A stretch of DNA of 64,000 nucleotides from Methanothermobacter sp. (GTDB taxonomy: Archaea > Methanobacteriota > Methanobacteria > Methanobacteriales > Methanothermobacteraceae). Positions 35,278-45,052 of the stretch are shown piece by piece (the first letter of the stretch is position 1; every line of letters starts with the position of its first letter). The notes under the pieces are model-generated. The model was not told the origin of the DNA, made no database searches, and saw only the letters and a list, made by a program, of their open reading frames with translations. Location of the stretch: positions 62,001 through 126,000 of the forward strand of contig NZ_JASFYG010000006.1 of assembly GCF_030055435.1 (NCBI RefSeq). The letters run 5' to 3'. Made by a program: the position numbers and the translations under genes.

Positions 35278-35485
35278 TTTTATCTCCGCACCGAATCATG
35301 TGAAGAAATTATTTAGAATTAACTGAATCCTAATTGTTCATGGTCCATATTAAGGTTTGTGATTCTAATTGATAAATTTTTTATAAAATGTTAATAGATG
35401 TATTCTGAGTACGGTTGCTATGGTGATTGCCTTGCAGGCCATCCAGCGCAGATTAATTGGATATTTTGAACTTTGAGGTGATTTC
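35278..35485. promoter_or_regulatory. Divergent control region between tfrB and iorA
   Basis: This 208-base AT-rich gap has TTTTATAAA at about 35379-35387 as TATA box for iorA, predicting a leader of about 75 bases, and GAGGTGAT just before the iorA ATG. The tfrB promoter is less clear; TAAATAATTT on the minus strand is a candidate. The leader also contains a chance 18-codon frame. Confidence 0.5.
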
Positions 35486-37342
35486 ATGAAACTGGATGAT
35501 ATCCTTGACGCCGAAAGGGGCGATAGGTTATTCTTACTTGGTAACGAGGCAGCGGTGAGGGCTGCAATAGAGTCGGGGGTTGGTGTAGCAAGCACCTACC
35601 CGGGAACACCATCATCAGAGATAGGAAACGTCCTATCAAAGATTGCACAGAGGGCAGGTATCTATTTTGAGTTTTCAATAAATGAGAAGGTGGCACTTGA
35701 AGTCGCCGCGGCAGCCGCTGCCTCAGGAGTCCGCTCATTCGCATTCATGAAGCATGTGGGACTGAATGTTGCATCAGACTCATTCATGAGTATAGCATAC
35801 ACCGGTGTGAGGGCTGGAATGGTTGTACTATCTGCCGATGACCCCTCCATGTTTTCATCACAGAATGAACAGGATAACAGGCACTACGCACGCCTCGCAT
35901 GGGTTCCACTCCTAGAACCCTCAAATCCACAGGAAATCCTTGAATACATGAATCATGCCTTTGAACTCTCTGAGGAATACAGGATACCGGTACTTTTAAG
36001 GACCACAACCAGGGTCTCACACATGAGGGGAGTTGTGGAGGCTGGCGAGAGAAGGGCGGAACCGGTGAAGGGGTTTTTCAGGAAGAATCCAGAGCAGTTT
36101 GTACCTGTACCCGCCACTGCAAGGATGATGCGCAGAGAACTTGTTGAGAAGATGAAGAAACTTAAGAGGGTTGCAGACACCTCAGAACTGAACAGGATAC
36201 TCAATGAGGACTCTGAATCGGATCTGGGAATAATTGCATCTGGGGGGGCTTTCAACTATGTATACGATGCACTCCAGACACTTGGACTTGATGTCCCGGT
36301 CCTGAAACTGGGATTCACCTACCCCTTCCCTGCAGGACTTGTAGCAGAGTTTCTCTCTGGACTTGAAGGGGTGCTTGTTGTTGAGGAGGTGGACCCTGTA
36401 ATGGAGAAGGAGGTCCTTGCAGTCGTGGCATTGGAGGGCCTTGATGTGGGGGTCCATGGAAAACTGGACGGCACACTCCCTGAGATATATGAGTACAGTG
36501 AGGACATAGTGAGAAGGGCCATTTCAGGACTCACAGGAATCAAAATCCATGAAAAGAAAATAGAAGCACCTGATTTACCTGAAAGACCTCCTGCACTCTG
36601 CCCCGGATGTCCCCATAGGGCCATGTACTATTCTGTGAGGAGGGCCGCCTCTGAGCTTGGTATTGAGGGGAAGGATCTCATATTCCCCACAGATATCGGG
36701 TGCTACACCCTTGGGATAGAGCCCCCCTACTCTGCGGCAGATTACCTCCTCAGCATGGGGTCCAGCGTGGGTACCGCCTGCGGGTTTTCGGCTGCAACAT
36801 CCCAGAGGATAGTTTCCTTCATAGGGGATTCCACCTTTTTCCATGCAGGTATACCGCCACTCATAAATGCTGTCCACAACAGGCAGAGGTTTGTTCTGGT
36901 TATACTGGATAACAGGACAACCGCAATGACAGGTGGACAGCCACATCCGGGGCTTCCGGTTGATGGGATGGGGGAGGAGGCCCCAGCCATATCCATAGAG
37001 GATATAGCCAGGGCATGCGGTGTTGAATTTGTGGAGACCGTTAACCCCATGAACATAAGGAGATCCTCTGAAACCATCAGGAGGGCCCTTCAGCACGAAT
37101 CTGTGGCCGTTGTTATATCCAGATATCCATGCATGCTATCTGAGGGCGCTGTCCGCGGAAGGCCGGTGAGGGTTGATGAGGAGAAATGTGACCTCTGTCT
37201 TGAATGCCTCAGTGAACTTGCCTGTCCAGCGATGGTTGAGGAGGATGGAAGGGTCTTCATAGATCCTCTCTACTGCAGGGGCTGTACAGTATGCCTCCAG
37301 ATATGTCCAGCAGGAGCCATAAAACCGGAGGGAAAAAGATGA
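35486..37342 (+). CDS. iorA: Indolepyruvate:ferredoxin oxidoreductase subunit alpha
   Basis: The 618-residue enzyme has a pyrimidine-binding N-terminal part ([32 protein letters not shown]), a thiamine-diphosphate domain ([45 protein letters not shown]), and two C-terminal [4Fe-4S] motifs ([28 protein letters not shown]). It oxidises arylpyruvates to aryl-CoA with ferredoxin, or runs in reverse to make aromatic amino acids from arylacetates. GAGGTGAT precedes the ATG. iorB follows with ATGA overlap. Confidence 0.95.
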   Translation: MKLDDILDAERGDRLFLLGNEAAVRAAIESGVGVASTYPGTPSSEIGNVLSKIAQRAGIYFEFSINEKVALEVAAAAAASGVRSFAFMKHVGLNVASDSFMSIAYTGVRAGMVVLSADDPSMFSSQNEQDNRHYARLAWVPLLEPSNPQEILEYMNHAFELSEEYRIPVLLRTTTRVSHMRGVVEAGERRAEPVKGFFRKNPEQFVPVPATARMMRRELVEKMKKLKRVADTSELNRILNEDSESDLGIIASGGAFNYVYDALQTLGLDVPVLKLGFTYPFPAGLVAEFLSGLEGVLVVEEVDPVMEKEVLAVVALEGLDVGVHGKLDGTLPEIYEYSEDIVRRAISGLTGIKIHEKKIEAPDLPERPPALCPGCPHRAMYYSVRRAASELGIEGKDLIFPTDIGCYTLGIEPPYSAADYLLSMGSSVGTACGFSAATSQRIVSFIGDSTFFHAGIPPLINAVHNRQRFVLVILDNRTTAMTGGQPHPGLPVDGMGEEAPAISIEDIARACGVEFVETVNPMNIRRSSETIRRALQHESVAVVISRYPCMLSEGAVRGRPVRVDEEKCDLCLECLSELACPAMVEEDGRVFIDPLYCRGCTVCLQICPAGAIKPEGKR

Positions 37343-37929
37343 GCTACAACATTTATGTGTGTGGTGTTGGCGGCCAGGGGATAATAAAGACATCCGTTAT
37401 AATCGGTGAGGCCGCCATGAATGAGGGAATGAATGTTGTCATGAGTGAAATCCATGGGATGGCCCAGAGAGGTGGTGCTGTCTCAACAGAGATAAGGTTC
37501 GGTGATGTGAGGGGTTCCATCATACCTCAGGGGGAGGCTGACCTTGTAATAGCCTTCGAACCCCTTGAGGCCCTGAGGGCACTCCCCAAAATGTCCGAAG
37601 ACGCCTGTGTAATTGTGAATACATCAAAGATACCACCATTCAACCTGATAAAAAGCCCACACCCCTATCCTCCACTGGGAGAGATAATTAAAACTCTTGA
37701 GGAGAATACAGGAAGGGTGAGGAGCTTCAATGGGGAGAAAATCGCTGTTAAGGCCGGTCACATATTATCACTCAACATGGTTATGCTGGGCGCCGCAGCA
37801 GCCACCACTGGGTTTCCACTGGGTAAAGAGACACTTATAGAGTCCATGAAGAATAACCTGCCCCCAAAGTTGATGGAAGTGAACCTGAGGGCATTCCATG
37901 AGGGGTTTGAAGTCGTTAATTGTGAGTGA
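37339..37929 (+). CDS. iorB: Indolepyruvate:ferredoxin oxidoreductase subunit beta
   Basis: The 196-residue gamma-type 2-oxoacid oxidoreductase subunit has [39 protein letters not shown] and [15 protein letters not shown]. It pairs with IorA. I start it at 37339, where GGAGGG precedes ATG and the ATG overlaps the iorA stop by four bases (ATGA), rather than at an upstream ATG inside iorA. Confidence 0.94.
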   Translation: MSYNIYVCGVGGQGIIKTSVIIGEAAMNEGMNVVMSEIHGMAQRGGAVSTEIRFGDVRGSIIPQGEADLVIAFEPLEALRALPKMSEDACVIVNTSKIPPFNLIKSPHPYPPLGEIIKTLEENTGRVRSFNGEKIAVKAGHILSLNMVMLGAAAATTGFPLGKETLIESMKNNLPPKLMEVNLRAFHEGFEVVNCE

Positions 37930-37998
37930 GTTTAAGGATTTAGAGTGGGTGAATAACCTCGGATGTGAGGTCATTGATGGTGAGTCATGGTTAAGGGT

Positions 37999-38430
37999 TT
38001 AGAGGATGTAGATATCCTCAGATGAAAGTACTGGGATCCCTGCATCTTCAAGTGCCCTTATGCCCTCATCAACATCCTCTGTCCTTATAACTACAACTGC
38101 CTTTTCCCCCTTTTTCTCAACGAAGGCGTAGATGTATTCCACGTTTATATCCCTCTCTGTGAGCACACCCAGTATACCGTCAAGTCCTCCAGGTTCATCG
38201 GGCACCTCAACGGCTATAACATCGTTAACCCTTACGACGAAGTTTTTCTTCTCAAGGGCTTTCCTTGCAGCTTCAGGATCTGAAACTATCATTCTCAGTA
38301 TCCCAAATTCGGATGTGTCCGCAATGGAAAGGGCCCTTATGTTTACACCCTCCTCTGAAAGGGCGTGAATGGCATTTTTCAGCCTGCCCTTCCTGTTTTC
38401 AAGAAAGACTGATATCTGCTTCAGTTTCAT
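37999..38430 (-). CDS. Tandem ACT-domain amino-acid-binding protein
   Basis: The 143-residue protein has two ACT domains: one begins [20 protein letters not shown], the other [22 protein letters not shown] domains bind amino acids and control enzymes. It lies between iorB and the phenylacetate-CoA ligase, 14 bases downstream of the latter and co-directional with it. It is a common partner of the ligase and probably senses an aromatic amino acid. GGAGGTG precedes the ATG. Confidence 0.88.
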   Translation of the reverse strand: MKLKQISVFLENRKGRLKNAIHALSEEGVNIRALSIADTSEFGILRMIVSDPEAARKALEKKNFVVRVNDVIAVEVPDEPGGLDGILGVLTERDINVEYIYAFVEKKGEKAVVVIRTEDVDEGIRALEDAGIPVLSSEDIYIL

Positions 38431-38444
38431 TTAAGGCACCTCCA

Positions 38445-39746
38445 TTAGTCAAATTTCCTCTTATCTATGACCCTTATTGCTTTACCCTCACTTCTTGGAA
38501 GGCTTCCCGGTTCCACAAGTGTGACGTTAACACGCAGACCTATTTCACTGTGTATATGCTTCTCTATCATCCTTCTGGCCTCTTCCACATGTTTGACCTC
38601 ATCTGAGAAGAGTTCAGGGGACGCTTCAACCTGGACCTCAAGCTCATCCAGGAACTCGGGCCTGGTGACGACTATCTGGTAGTGCGGTTCAAGACCCTTT
38701 ATCTTGAGTAGGGCCCTTTCGATCTGTGATGGGAAGACAATGACACCCCTGATCTTGAGCATGTCGTCGCTTCTACCGGTTATCCTGTCCATCCTCACAA
38801 GGGTACGTCCGCAACCGCATTCACCGTTCCTGAGAGCTGTTATATCCTTTGTCCTGAACCTGAGGATTGGCATGCCCTCCCTTGTGAGTGTGGTGAGTAC
38901 CAGCTCCCCCTTTCTGCCATAGGGGAGTTTTTCTTCTGTTTTCGGGTCTATTATCTCAGGGTAGAAGTGGTCCTCAAAGATGTGGAGGCCATTCTTCTCG
39001 GTACACTCCTGGGCGACGCCTGGGCCTATTATCTCTGTGAGGCCATAGATGTTGAGGGCGGTGAGGCCCAGCCTTTCCTCTATGGTATTTCTCATTTCTT
39101 CAGTCCACATCTCGGCACCGAATATGCCTGATTTGAGGTTCAGACTTTCAATGTCGACGCCCTCCTTTTCAAGGACCTCTGCAAGGTAGAGTGCATAGGA
39201 TGGTGTGCATGTTATTATTGTGGTCCCGAAGTCCTGCATTATCTCGATCTGCCTCTTGGTGTTACCCGCTGAGATTGGGATGACGGTGGCCCCTATCTTC
39301 TGGGCACCGTAGTGGACACCAAGGCCCCCTGTGAAAAGGCCGTAGCCATAGCAGTTCTGTATACGGTCCTTCTTTGTTGCCATCCCCATGGTCAGGGATC
39401 TTGCCATTACTTCCGACCATATTTCAAGGTCCCTTCTGGTGTAACCGGAAACCACTGGCTTACCGGTGGTCCCTGATGATGTGTGGACCTCCACTATATC
39501 CTCATCTGGCACTGCAAACATCCCGAAGGGGTATGCTTCCCTGAGGTCATTCTTTGTGGTGAAGGGCAGCTTCTCTATATCATCCAGTGTTTCTATGTCC
39601 TCTGGGAACACCTCTAAATCGTTTAAACGTTTGTTGTAGTATGGCACGTTTTCATAGGACCTTTTAACTGTCTCTTGCAGTCTCCTGAGCTGTAATTCCT
39701 GTTTTTCTTCCTGACTCATGCATTCTGCTTCAGGGTTCCATATCAT
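38445..39746 (-). CDS. paaK: Phenylacetate-CoA ligase (arylacetate-CoA ligase)
   Basis: The 433-residue adenylate-forming enzyme has the P-loop [53 protein letters not shown] and the C-terminal Lys in [12 protein letters not shown]. It activates phenylacetate or indoleacetate to the CoA ester. With IorAB in reverse plus transaminases this makes phenylalanine and related amino acids from arylacetates. It shares a compact control region with the symporter gene transcribed the other way. AGGAGATC precedes the ATG. Confidence 0.9.
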   Translation of the reverse strand: MIWNPEAECMSQEEKQELQLRRLQETVKRSYENVPYYNKRLNDLEVFPEDIETLDDIEKLPFTTKNDLREAYPFGMFAVPDEDIVEVHTSSGTTGKPVVSGYTRRDLEIWSEVMARSLTMGMATKKDRIQNCYGYGLFTGGLGVHYGAQKIGATVIPISAGNTKRQIEIMQDFGTTIITCTPSYALYLAEVLEKEGVDIESLNLKSGIFGAEMWTEEMRNTIEERLGLTALNIYGLTEIIGPGVAQECTEKNGLHIFEDHFYPEIIDPKTEEKLPYGRKGELVLTTLTREGMPILRFRTKDITALRNGECGCGRTLVRMDRITGRSDDMLKIRGVIVFPSQIERALLKIKGLEPHYQIVVTRPEFLDELEVQVEASPELFSDEVKHVEEARRMIEKHIHSEIGLRVNVTLVEPGSLPRSEGKAIRVIDKRKFD

Positions 39747-39859
39747 TTTGATCTCCTTTGAATGTGATTCTCTCAGTTTTCTTTCTGTAAAGACTTATAT
39801 GTTAATTATCATTATCGTTAATTATAAATTGTAACTGATAAACGTAAGGAGGATGTTGA
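39747..39859. promoter_or_regulatory. Divergent promoter of paaK and symporter, with direct repeats
   Basis: ACTTATATG at 39793-39801 reads as a TATA box in both directions, at proper distance from paaK (minus) and the symporter (plus). GTTAATTAT occurs twice, at 39801-39809 and 39817-39825, next to it. The repeats are a candidate operator for joint control. GGAGG lies seven bases before the symporter ATG. Confidence 0.5.
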
Positions 39860-41440
39860 ATGGATTTTCTGGTACTGGGTATGGTTGTTCTCGTCTACTT
39901 CCTTCTTGTGGGCTATGTTGGTTATGTGGCCTGGAGGAGGACGGAGACCTCAGAGGACTATATGGTGGCCGGTAGGAAGACCCATCCTTACATCATGGCC
40001 ATGAGTTATGGTGCCACGTTTATAAGTACGGCGGCGATTGTGGGTTTTGGTGGTATGGCCGGTGTGTTTGGGATGGGTATACTCTGGCTGGTGTTTCTCA
40101 ACATACTTGTGGGTATTTTCATTGCCTTTGTGTTCTTTGGTAAGCGTACAAGGAAGATGGGTCATAACATGTCTGCCCTAACTTTCCCGGAGTTTCTGGG
40201 GAGGAGGTTCAATAGCAAGTTCCTCCAGTCCTTTGGTGGGGCCATAATATTCCTGGGAATGCCACTCTACGCATCAGTGGTCCTTATAGGGGCCGCAAGG
40301 TTTATTGAAACCACCCTTGGTCTTAACTTCAACATAGCCCTCATCCTGATGGCTTTTATTGTTGCTGTTTATGTCGTCCTGGGTGGTATACGTGGTGTGA
40401 TGTATACTGATGCCCTTCAGGGGACCATAATGTTTCTGGGTATGATTTTCCTTGTTGTGTCAACCTATTATATCCTTGGTGGTGTGGTGGACGCTCATCA
40501 GGCCCTCACCAGCATGTCTTCTCTGGTGCCTGCTAAGGCTAGGGCTCTGGGTGCAACTGGCTGGACCAGCATGCCTGTTTATGGCAGCCCCTACTGGTGG
40601 ACCCTCCTCTCAACCATAATACTCGGTGTGGGTGTGGGTGTCCTTGCCCAGCCACAGCTTGTGGTGAGGTTCATGACGGTGAGGTCCAACAGGGAGCTCA
40701 ACAGGGGTGTTCTAATAGGTGCTCTCTTTATATTTGTGATGACATGGAGCGCCTATGTGGTCGGGGCCCTTTCAAACGTTTACTTCTTCAAAAAGGCCGG
40801 TGTGATTTCACTTAAGGCTGCTGGTGGAAATGCAGATAAGATAATACCTGTTTTCATTAACTCTGCCATGCCTGAGTGGTTCTCCTATCTCTTCATGCTG
40901 ACCCTGCTCTCTGCTGCAATGTCCACACTCAGCGCACAGTTCCATGTGCAGGGTACAGCCATAGGAAGGGATGTTTATGAGACAATAAGAAACAGGAAGG
41001 GTGAAAGGTCAGTCCTCATAGCGAGGGGTGGTATCATAATCGCGGTTCTGATCGCGGTTGTTCTGGGTTACCTGTTGCCTGGAAGTATAATTGCGCAGGG
41101 GACGGCTCTCTTCTTTGGTATTTGTGCTGCTTCCTTCCTTTCGGTTTATGTTGCGGCGATTTTCTGGAGGAGGGCCACCCGTGAGGGTGCGATTGCGGGT
41201 ATGGTTTCAGGTGCAATTGTGAGCCTCTTATGGCTTCTTTTCGAGTATAAGAAGACTGCAGAGGCTCTTGGGATTGCCAAGGCCATCTTTGGAGGCCCTG
41301 TTATTTCTTCGATGCCCTGGCCTGTTGTTGACCCGATACTGATTGGGGTTCCTGTTTCGGCGATCTTCATGGTTGCTGTGAGTCTTCTTACGGAGCCACC
41401 ATCCCGTGAGCATGTTGAGAGATGTTTTGAGGGAGTCTGA
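39860..41440 (+). CDS. Solute:sodium symporter (SSS family)
   Basis: The 526-residue membrane protein has about 13 helices. SSS features include TSEDYMVAGRKTHPYIMAMS, ATFISTAAIVGFGG, GGIRGVMYTDALQG and LSAAMSTLSAQFHVQGTAIG. It is probably sodium-driven uptake of an organic anion or amino acid. Its position divergent from an arylacetate-CoA ligase suggests an aromatic acid as substrate, which is inference. A 63-residue accessory protein follows downstream, as often seen with monocarboxylate-type SSS proteins. Confidence 0.9.
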   Translation: MDFLVLGMVVLVYFLLVGYVGYVAWRRTETSEDYMVAGRKTHPYIMAMSYGATFISTAAIVGFGGMAGVFGMGILWLVFLNILVGIFIAFVFFGKRTRKMGHNMSALTFPEFLGRRFNSKFLQSFGGAIIFLGMPLYASVVLIGAARFIETTLGLNFNIALILMAFIVAVYVVLGGIRGVMYTDALQGTIMFLGMIFLVVSTYYILGGVVDAHQALTSMSSLVPAKARALGATGWTSMPVYGSPYWWTLLSTIILGVGVGVLAQPQLVVRFMTVRSNRELNRGVLIGALFIFVMTWSAYVVGALSNVYFFKKAGVISLKAAGGNADKIIPVFINSAMPEWFSYLFMLTLLSAAMSTLSAQFHVQGTAIGRDVYETIRNRKGERSVLIARGGIIIAVLIAVVLGYLLPGSIIAQGTALFFGICAASFLSVYVAAIFWRRATREGAIAGMVSGAIVSLLWLLFEYKKTAEALGIAKAIFGGPVISSMPWPVVDPILIGVPVSAIFMVAVSLLTEPPSREHVERCFEGV

Positions 41441-41509
41441 TGTGGATGTTGTTTGATGGTTTATGCGAGGAAGCTTCTGTGGAGTCTGATGTGGAGGTTC
41501 TGTGATGGT
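41432..41509 (+). repeat. Direct repeat spanning the symporter stop and the accessory-gene start
   Basis: A 29-base segment at 41432-41460 (starts GGAGTCTGATGTGGA) recurs at 41481-41509 with three mismatches. The first copy includes the symporter stop, the second the ribosome site (GGAGGT) and start of the next gene. This looks like a local duplication of the intergenic junction. Confidence 0.75.
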
Positions 41510-41696
41510 GCTTGGTATACCTGATCCCTGGGTCTGGAGTGCTTACCTCCTCTGCATCCTTGTGACGGTTTTCTGTGTCCTTTATGGTATTGTGAACTGG
41601 AACCGTGGCGGTGAGGATGAGGAGGAGCAGATAATGGAGGAGCTCCAGTGGGAAGAGGAAGAAAGGAAGATGGAAGAGGATGAACTGGGCCTCTAG
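41505..41696 (+). CDS. Symporter small accessory protein
   Basis: This 63-residue protein has one membrane helix (WVWSAYLLCILVTVFCVLYG) and a highly acidic C-terminal tail (DEEEEQIMEELQWEEEER-like composition). Its position directly after an SSS symporter and this layout match the small accessory proteins found with such transporters. GGAGGT lies six bases before the ATG at 41505; a GTG one codon earlier is possible. Confidence 0.8.
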   Translation: MVLGIPDPWVWSAYLLCILVTVFCVLYGIVNWNRGGEDEEEQIMEELQWEEEERKMEEDELGL

Positions 41697-41957
41697 CCCC
41701 CATATTTTATTTATTCGGCGATTAATTTTTTGAAATCATTGTCATGGTTTGCGCATTATCCCTTAAAGACAGCTTTTTCTGTTAAAAATTCTGAAATCCT
41801 GGGATATGTTCAGTAAATTCTCTTAAAAACTCTTTTTAATTCTTTTAAGAATTTCGAAATCATTTACAGAATATGAACTATAAATTTCTTAGAACAACTT
41901 TAATTCTGATAATCAGTGATCAGGCCTATATGGCAAAATAAAAATAAAAAAGTTTAA

Positions 41958-43853
41958 TTAGAAAAGACCGCTTTCTTCAAGTTTGTTCTCCATCCAGTGG
42001 GCCCTCTTATCCATTTTCTCCTTTACAAGTACTGTGATAAGGAAGGTCACCACAGGGAAGAGAGCAAGAAGTGCCATGTTCTTCCAGTAGATACTCCAGA
42101 TAACACCACCGACCACCTCCCTCAGAGCACCTACAGCGTAGGTGAGCGGGAGGTACGGGTGGATTGCCTGGAAAAATGGTGGCAGGAGTTCAACAGGGAA
42201 TATGCCCCCTGTACCTGTGATCTGAAGCACAAGGATTATTATTGAAAGGGCCTTTCCTGCGTTCCCCAGGGCAGATGTGAGGGAATAGATTATGAGCATG
42301 GAACAGATGCTCACATAGATGGCTGTCAGCAGAAACAGCAATGTCCCTGTTATCTGCACCTGGAGGAGCAGGGCGCCGGCTGCAACAACAAGGGCCTGAT
42401 ATATGGCTATTATGAGGAAGAGCCCCATCCTTCCAAAGTACACCTGTATGCTGCTGTATTCACCGTACTTCACCCTCATGCTTATCATTGCAACTGCGAT
42501 AATACCTCCTATCCAGAGGGATATGGGTATGTAGAATGGTGCAAGCGCTGATCCGTAATTCTTAACAGGGTAGATGTGCTCCTTCTCCATCTTCACCGGG
42601 CTTTTGAAGTATTCCCTAACAGCGGAGGGATCGATGTCAGCCAGCCTCACAAGGCTGTCGAGGTCATCTTCACTGATCATGCCAAGCTTCCTGTGGGCGT
42701 CCTGAATCGCTGACCGCATAACTGGCCACTTTGAGTTTGCGATGCCCAGTTTTGATGACGCATCCCTCATGGCAGCATCTATCTGTGACCTGTTATCCAT
42801 GAGCCTGTTCAGTGCACTGTCCATTTTGTTCAGGGATTCTCTGAGCTTCACAAGGCGTTCTGTGGTCCCCTTTGTTTTGAGATCTCTTTCTATACCCTCA
42901 AGTATGCCCAGAACTGAGTTGGCCTTCTGGATATTGGCGTCTATCTGGTCCATCGCTGTTTTTAACTTAGGATCCCCGGTGGCGGAATATAAACTGGCAA
43001 GAACAGCCTTCAGGTATTTCATTGAGGTAATGGCCTCTGAAAGATGGGACTCCATGGACTGGACTGTTGATAGGGCCTTAGCAGGGTCTTTTCCAATGTA
43101 ACTCTCCAGTAAACTGTATTTCTCCTTCACAAAGTTTGCATTTTCCTGAATTTCTGGCAAATCACTCTTCAGCCCTGACCAGAGGTTCTGCCCCTTTTTG
43201 AGATCTGAATTTGCTGTTCTGAGGGTTTCATCGATTTTACCAAGGTTTGCATTTAGTTCGCTGATGAATTTCTTTGTCCTGAGGATATCATCCCTGTTTG
43301 CCCTTGCGAGTTCACCGGCACTGCTTATCTTACCGAATATTATTCCATCAATGGTCTTAACGACTTCACTGTTTATTTTCGCCTGAAGTGCATCTGCCCC
43401 TGCGTTTGTTATTCGTGGAGCCACAGGGTTCAGCTTGTCATTCACTATGTACTCGATGCTGGCCTGCCTGGGGGTGCCGTTCTTGATGGAAAGGAGGTCT
43501 GAGCTGAAGTTTCCGGGTATGATGAGTACGGCGTAGTAGTCCCCCTCCCTGAGTCCACTCATGGCCTCTGACCGATCAACGAACTGCCAGTCGAAGTTCC
43601 TGTTATTTCTGAGTTCATCCACGAATTCAGCACCCACATTGAGCTTTTTACCCTCAAAATTCACTCCCCTGTCCTCATTGACCACCGCAACCTTGATGTT
43701 GGATGTCTTTGAGTAAGGGTCAAGGGTTGCCTGTATGTTAAAAACTGCGTACAGTGCTGGGATACAGATAATCACTGCAATGACGAATAGCACCACGGGA
43801 CTGTTTTTAACGGTCTTGATGTCATTCAGGAATATTTCCAGGGCTTTTTTCAT
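41958..43853 (-). CDS. YhgE/Pip family membrane protein (ABC-2-type transporter fold)
   Basis: The 631-residue protein has a first helix at about residues 20-40 (SPVVLFVIAVIICIPALYAV), a large extracytoplasmic region of about 370 residues with long heptad-rich coiled-coil stretches, and five or six C-terminal helices with GTGGIFPVELLPPFFQAIHP. The family includes phage-infection protein Pip, YhgE and type VII secretion accessory EsaA; the role in methanogens is unknown. I start it at 43853 (MKKALEIF), after GGAGGC. It stands alone; the 261 bases after its stop hold no gene I can see. Confidence 0.85.
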   Translation of the reverse strand: MKKALEIFLNDIKTVKNSPVVLFVIAVIICIPALYAVFNIQATLDPYSKTSNIKVAVVNEDRGVNFEGKKLNVGAEFVDELRNNRNFDWQFVDRSEAMSGLREGDYYAVLIIPGNFSSDLLSIKNGTPRQASIEYIVNDKLNPVAPRITNAGADALQAKINSEVVKTIDGIIFGKISSAGELARANRDDILRTKKFISELNANLGKIDETLRTANSDLKKGQNLWSGLKSDLPEIQENANFVKEKYSLLESYIGKDPAKALSTVQSMESHLSEAITSMKYLKAVLASLYSATGDPKLKTAMDQIDANIQKANSVLGILEGIERDLKTKGTTERLVKLRESLNKMDSALNRLMDNRSQIDAAMRDASSKLGIANSKWPVMRSAIQDAHRKLGMISEDDLDSLVRLADIDPSAVREYFKSPVKMEKEHIYPVKNYGSALAPFYIPISLWIGGIIAVAMISMRVKYGEYSSIQVYFGRMGLFLIIAIYQALVVAAGALLLQVQITGTLLFLLTAIYVSICSMLIIYSLTSALGNAGKALSIIILVLQITGTGGIFPVELLPPFFQAIHPYLPLTYAVGALREVVGGVIWSIYWKNMALLALFPVVTFLITVLVKEKMDKRAHWMENKLEESGLF

Positions 43854-44001
43854 TGGTTTTATGCCTCCAGAGAATAAAGTATATTCATGTAAGAAAAAGA
43901 AGATAATGAATTTCATTATATAAAAAGGTTTTGGTTCAGCGCATTTAAAATTTTAAATACCCATGAGAACAATAATAATACAGTGACTGAATGGTGGTAC
44001 C

Positions 44002-44235
44002 ATGAGGATAGTTGAAGAAATAATCGGTAAAGAGGTTCTTGACAGTTCCGCGACGGTGATAGGTAAGGTAAAGGACGTTGAGGTTGACATAGAATCCCAG
44101 ACAATAGAGGCACTTGTTCTTGGAAAGGGTGGAATATCAGAGGGTCTTGGGCTATCAAAGGGTGAGACAATAGTTCCCTATGAGATGGTTAAAAGGATAG
44201 GTGACAAGATACTCCTAAGGGGCGGCGAGGAATAA
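44002..44235 (+). CDS. PRC-barrel domain protein
   Basis: The 77-residue PRC-barrel protein (EIIGKEVLDSSATVIGKVKD, IVPYEMVKRIGDKILL) is a small beta-barrel fold found in RimM and photosynthetic reaction-centre proteins; in methanogens it is common as a stand-alone protein of unknown role. GGTGGT precedes the ATG. A TATA-like TTTTAAATA lies near 43953. The Cys-rich small gene follows 14 bases downstream. Confidence 0.85.
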   Translation: MRIVEEIIGKEVLDSSATVIGKVKDVEVDIESQTIEALVLGKGGISEGLGLSKGETIVPYEMVKRIGDKILLRGGEE

Positions 44236-44249
44236 CAGGGTGAAGGTCC

Positions 44250-44411
44250 TTGCAGCTTAAGGGGATCTGCAGCCTCTGTGGCAGGGCAGACTTTCTCCAT
44301 ACCTGCAGGCTATGCGGATCAATGGTATGTTCAGATTGCTACAGCGCCGAACTGGGGGTCTGTAAATTATGCAGGTCAAAGATCAGGAGAAACTCAGAGA
44401 GACACTCATAA
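44250..44411 (+). CDS. Small Cys-rich (zinc-finger-like) protein overlapping pyrE
   Basis: This 53-residue protein begins at TTG 44250 with GGTGA about ten bases upstream. Its cysteines occur as CSLC, HTC, LCG, CSDC, CKLC, matching a cross-brace or B-box-like zinc-binding pattern, followed by a basic tail ([12 protein letters not shown]). Eight or more cysteines plus a His within 40 residues make chance unlikely. The 3' end overlaps the pyrE start by 43 bases in another frame. It may have been missed in annotation because it is short and starts with TTG. Confidence 0.65.
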   Translation: MQLKGICSLCGRADFLHTCRLCGSMVCSDCYSAELGVCKLCRSKIRRNSERHS

Positions 44412-44917
44412 AACTTCTTTCAGAGAGAAATGTCATTCAGAGGGGTAAGTTTATTCTCTCGTCAGGAAGGGAAAGTGATTATTACGTTGATATCAAGCGA
44501 GCCATAACCGACCCTGAGGTCCTTGATGTGATAGCAAGGCTCATAAAGGGGGAGGTGGAGGGCACAGACAGGATTGCGGGCCCTGCCCTGGGCGCGGTCC
44601 CCATTGCAACCGCAGTGTCCCTTTACTCCAGAAAGCCTCTCCTCATGATAAGAAAGGAAAAGAAGGGCTATGGAACCTCCAGACTAATTGAAGGTGAACT
44701 GAACACCGGTGAAAGGGTCGCTGTTGTGGAGGACGTCACAACAACTGGAGGATCACTTCTCAGGGCCGTGAGGGCGATTCAGGAAAATGGAGGGGTGGTT
44801 GAGAGGACATTTGTTGTGGTTGACCGTGAGGAGGGGGCGGTCGATGAATTCAAAAAAAGGGGTATTGAACTCATACCGCTGATATCCGTTTCTGATTTTA
44901 AGGATGATAATCAGTGA
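44369..44917 (+). CDS. pyrE: Orotate phosphoribosyltransferase
   Basis: The 182-residue type I phosphoribosyltransferase has [36 protein letters not shown], the Lys-rich loop [16 protein letters not shown] and the PRPP motif [18 protein letters not shown]. It makes OMP from orotate. GGGGGTC stands eight bases before the ATG. It begins inside the end of the Cys-rich gene, so the two are likely coupled. Confidence 0.93.
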   Translation: MQVKDQEKLRETLIKLLSERNVIQRGKFILSSGRESDYYVDIKRAITDPEVLDVIARLIKGEVEGTDRIAGPALGAVPIATAVSLYSRKPLLMIRKEKKGYGTSRLIEGELNTGERVAVVEDVTTTGGSLLRAVRAIQENGGVVERTFVVVDREEGAVDEFKKRGIELIPLISVSDFKDDNQ

Positions 44918-45052
44918 TTATTAACTTATTAGCTCATTTCAGAAGATCATATCCTATTTGAGAAAATCTGCTTTCACAGTTAATTCTACAATGATTGTCT
45001 CATGATAGCACTCAAATGATTCAGAATCCTGGAAGAATCTTTAAGAACATAT

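Noticed and set aside
35423-35479. 18-codon frame in the iorA leader, a possible leader peptide
   Set aside because: No good ribosome site, no run of aromatic codons and no obvious terminator/antiterminator pair.
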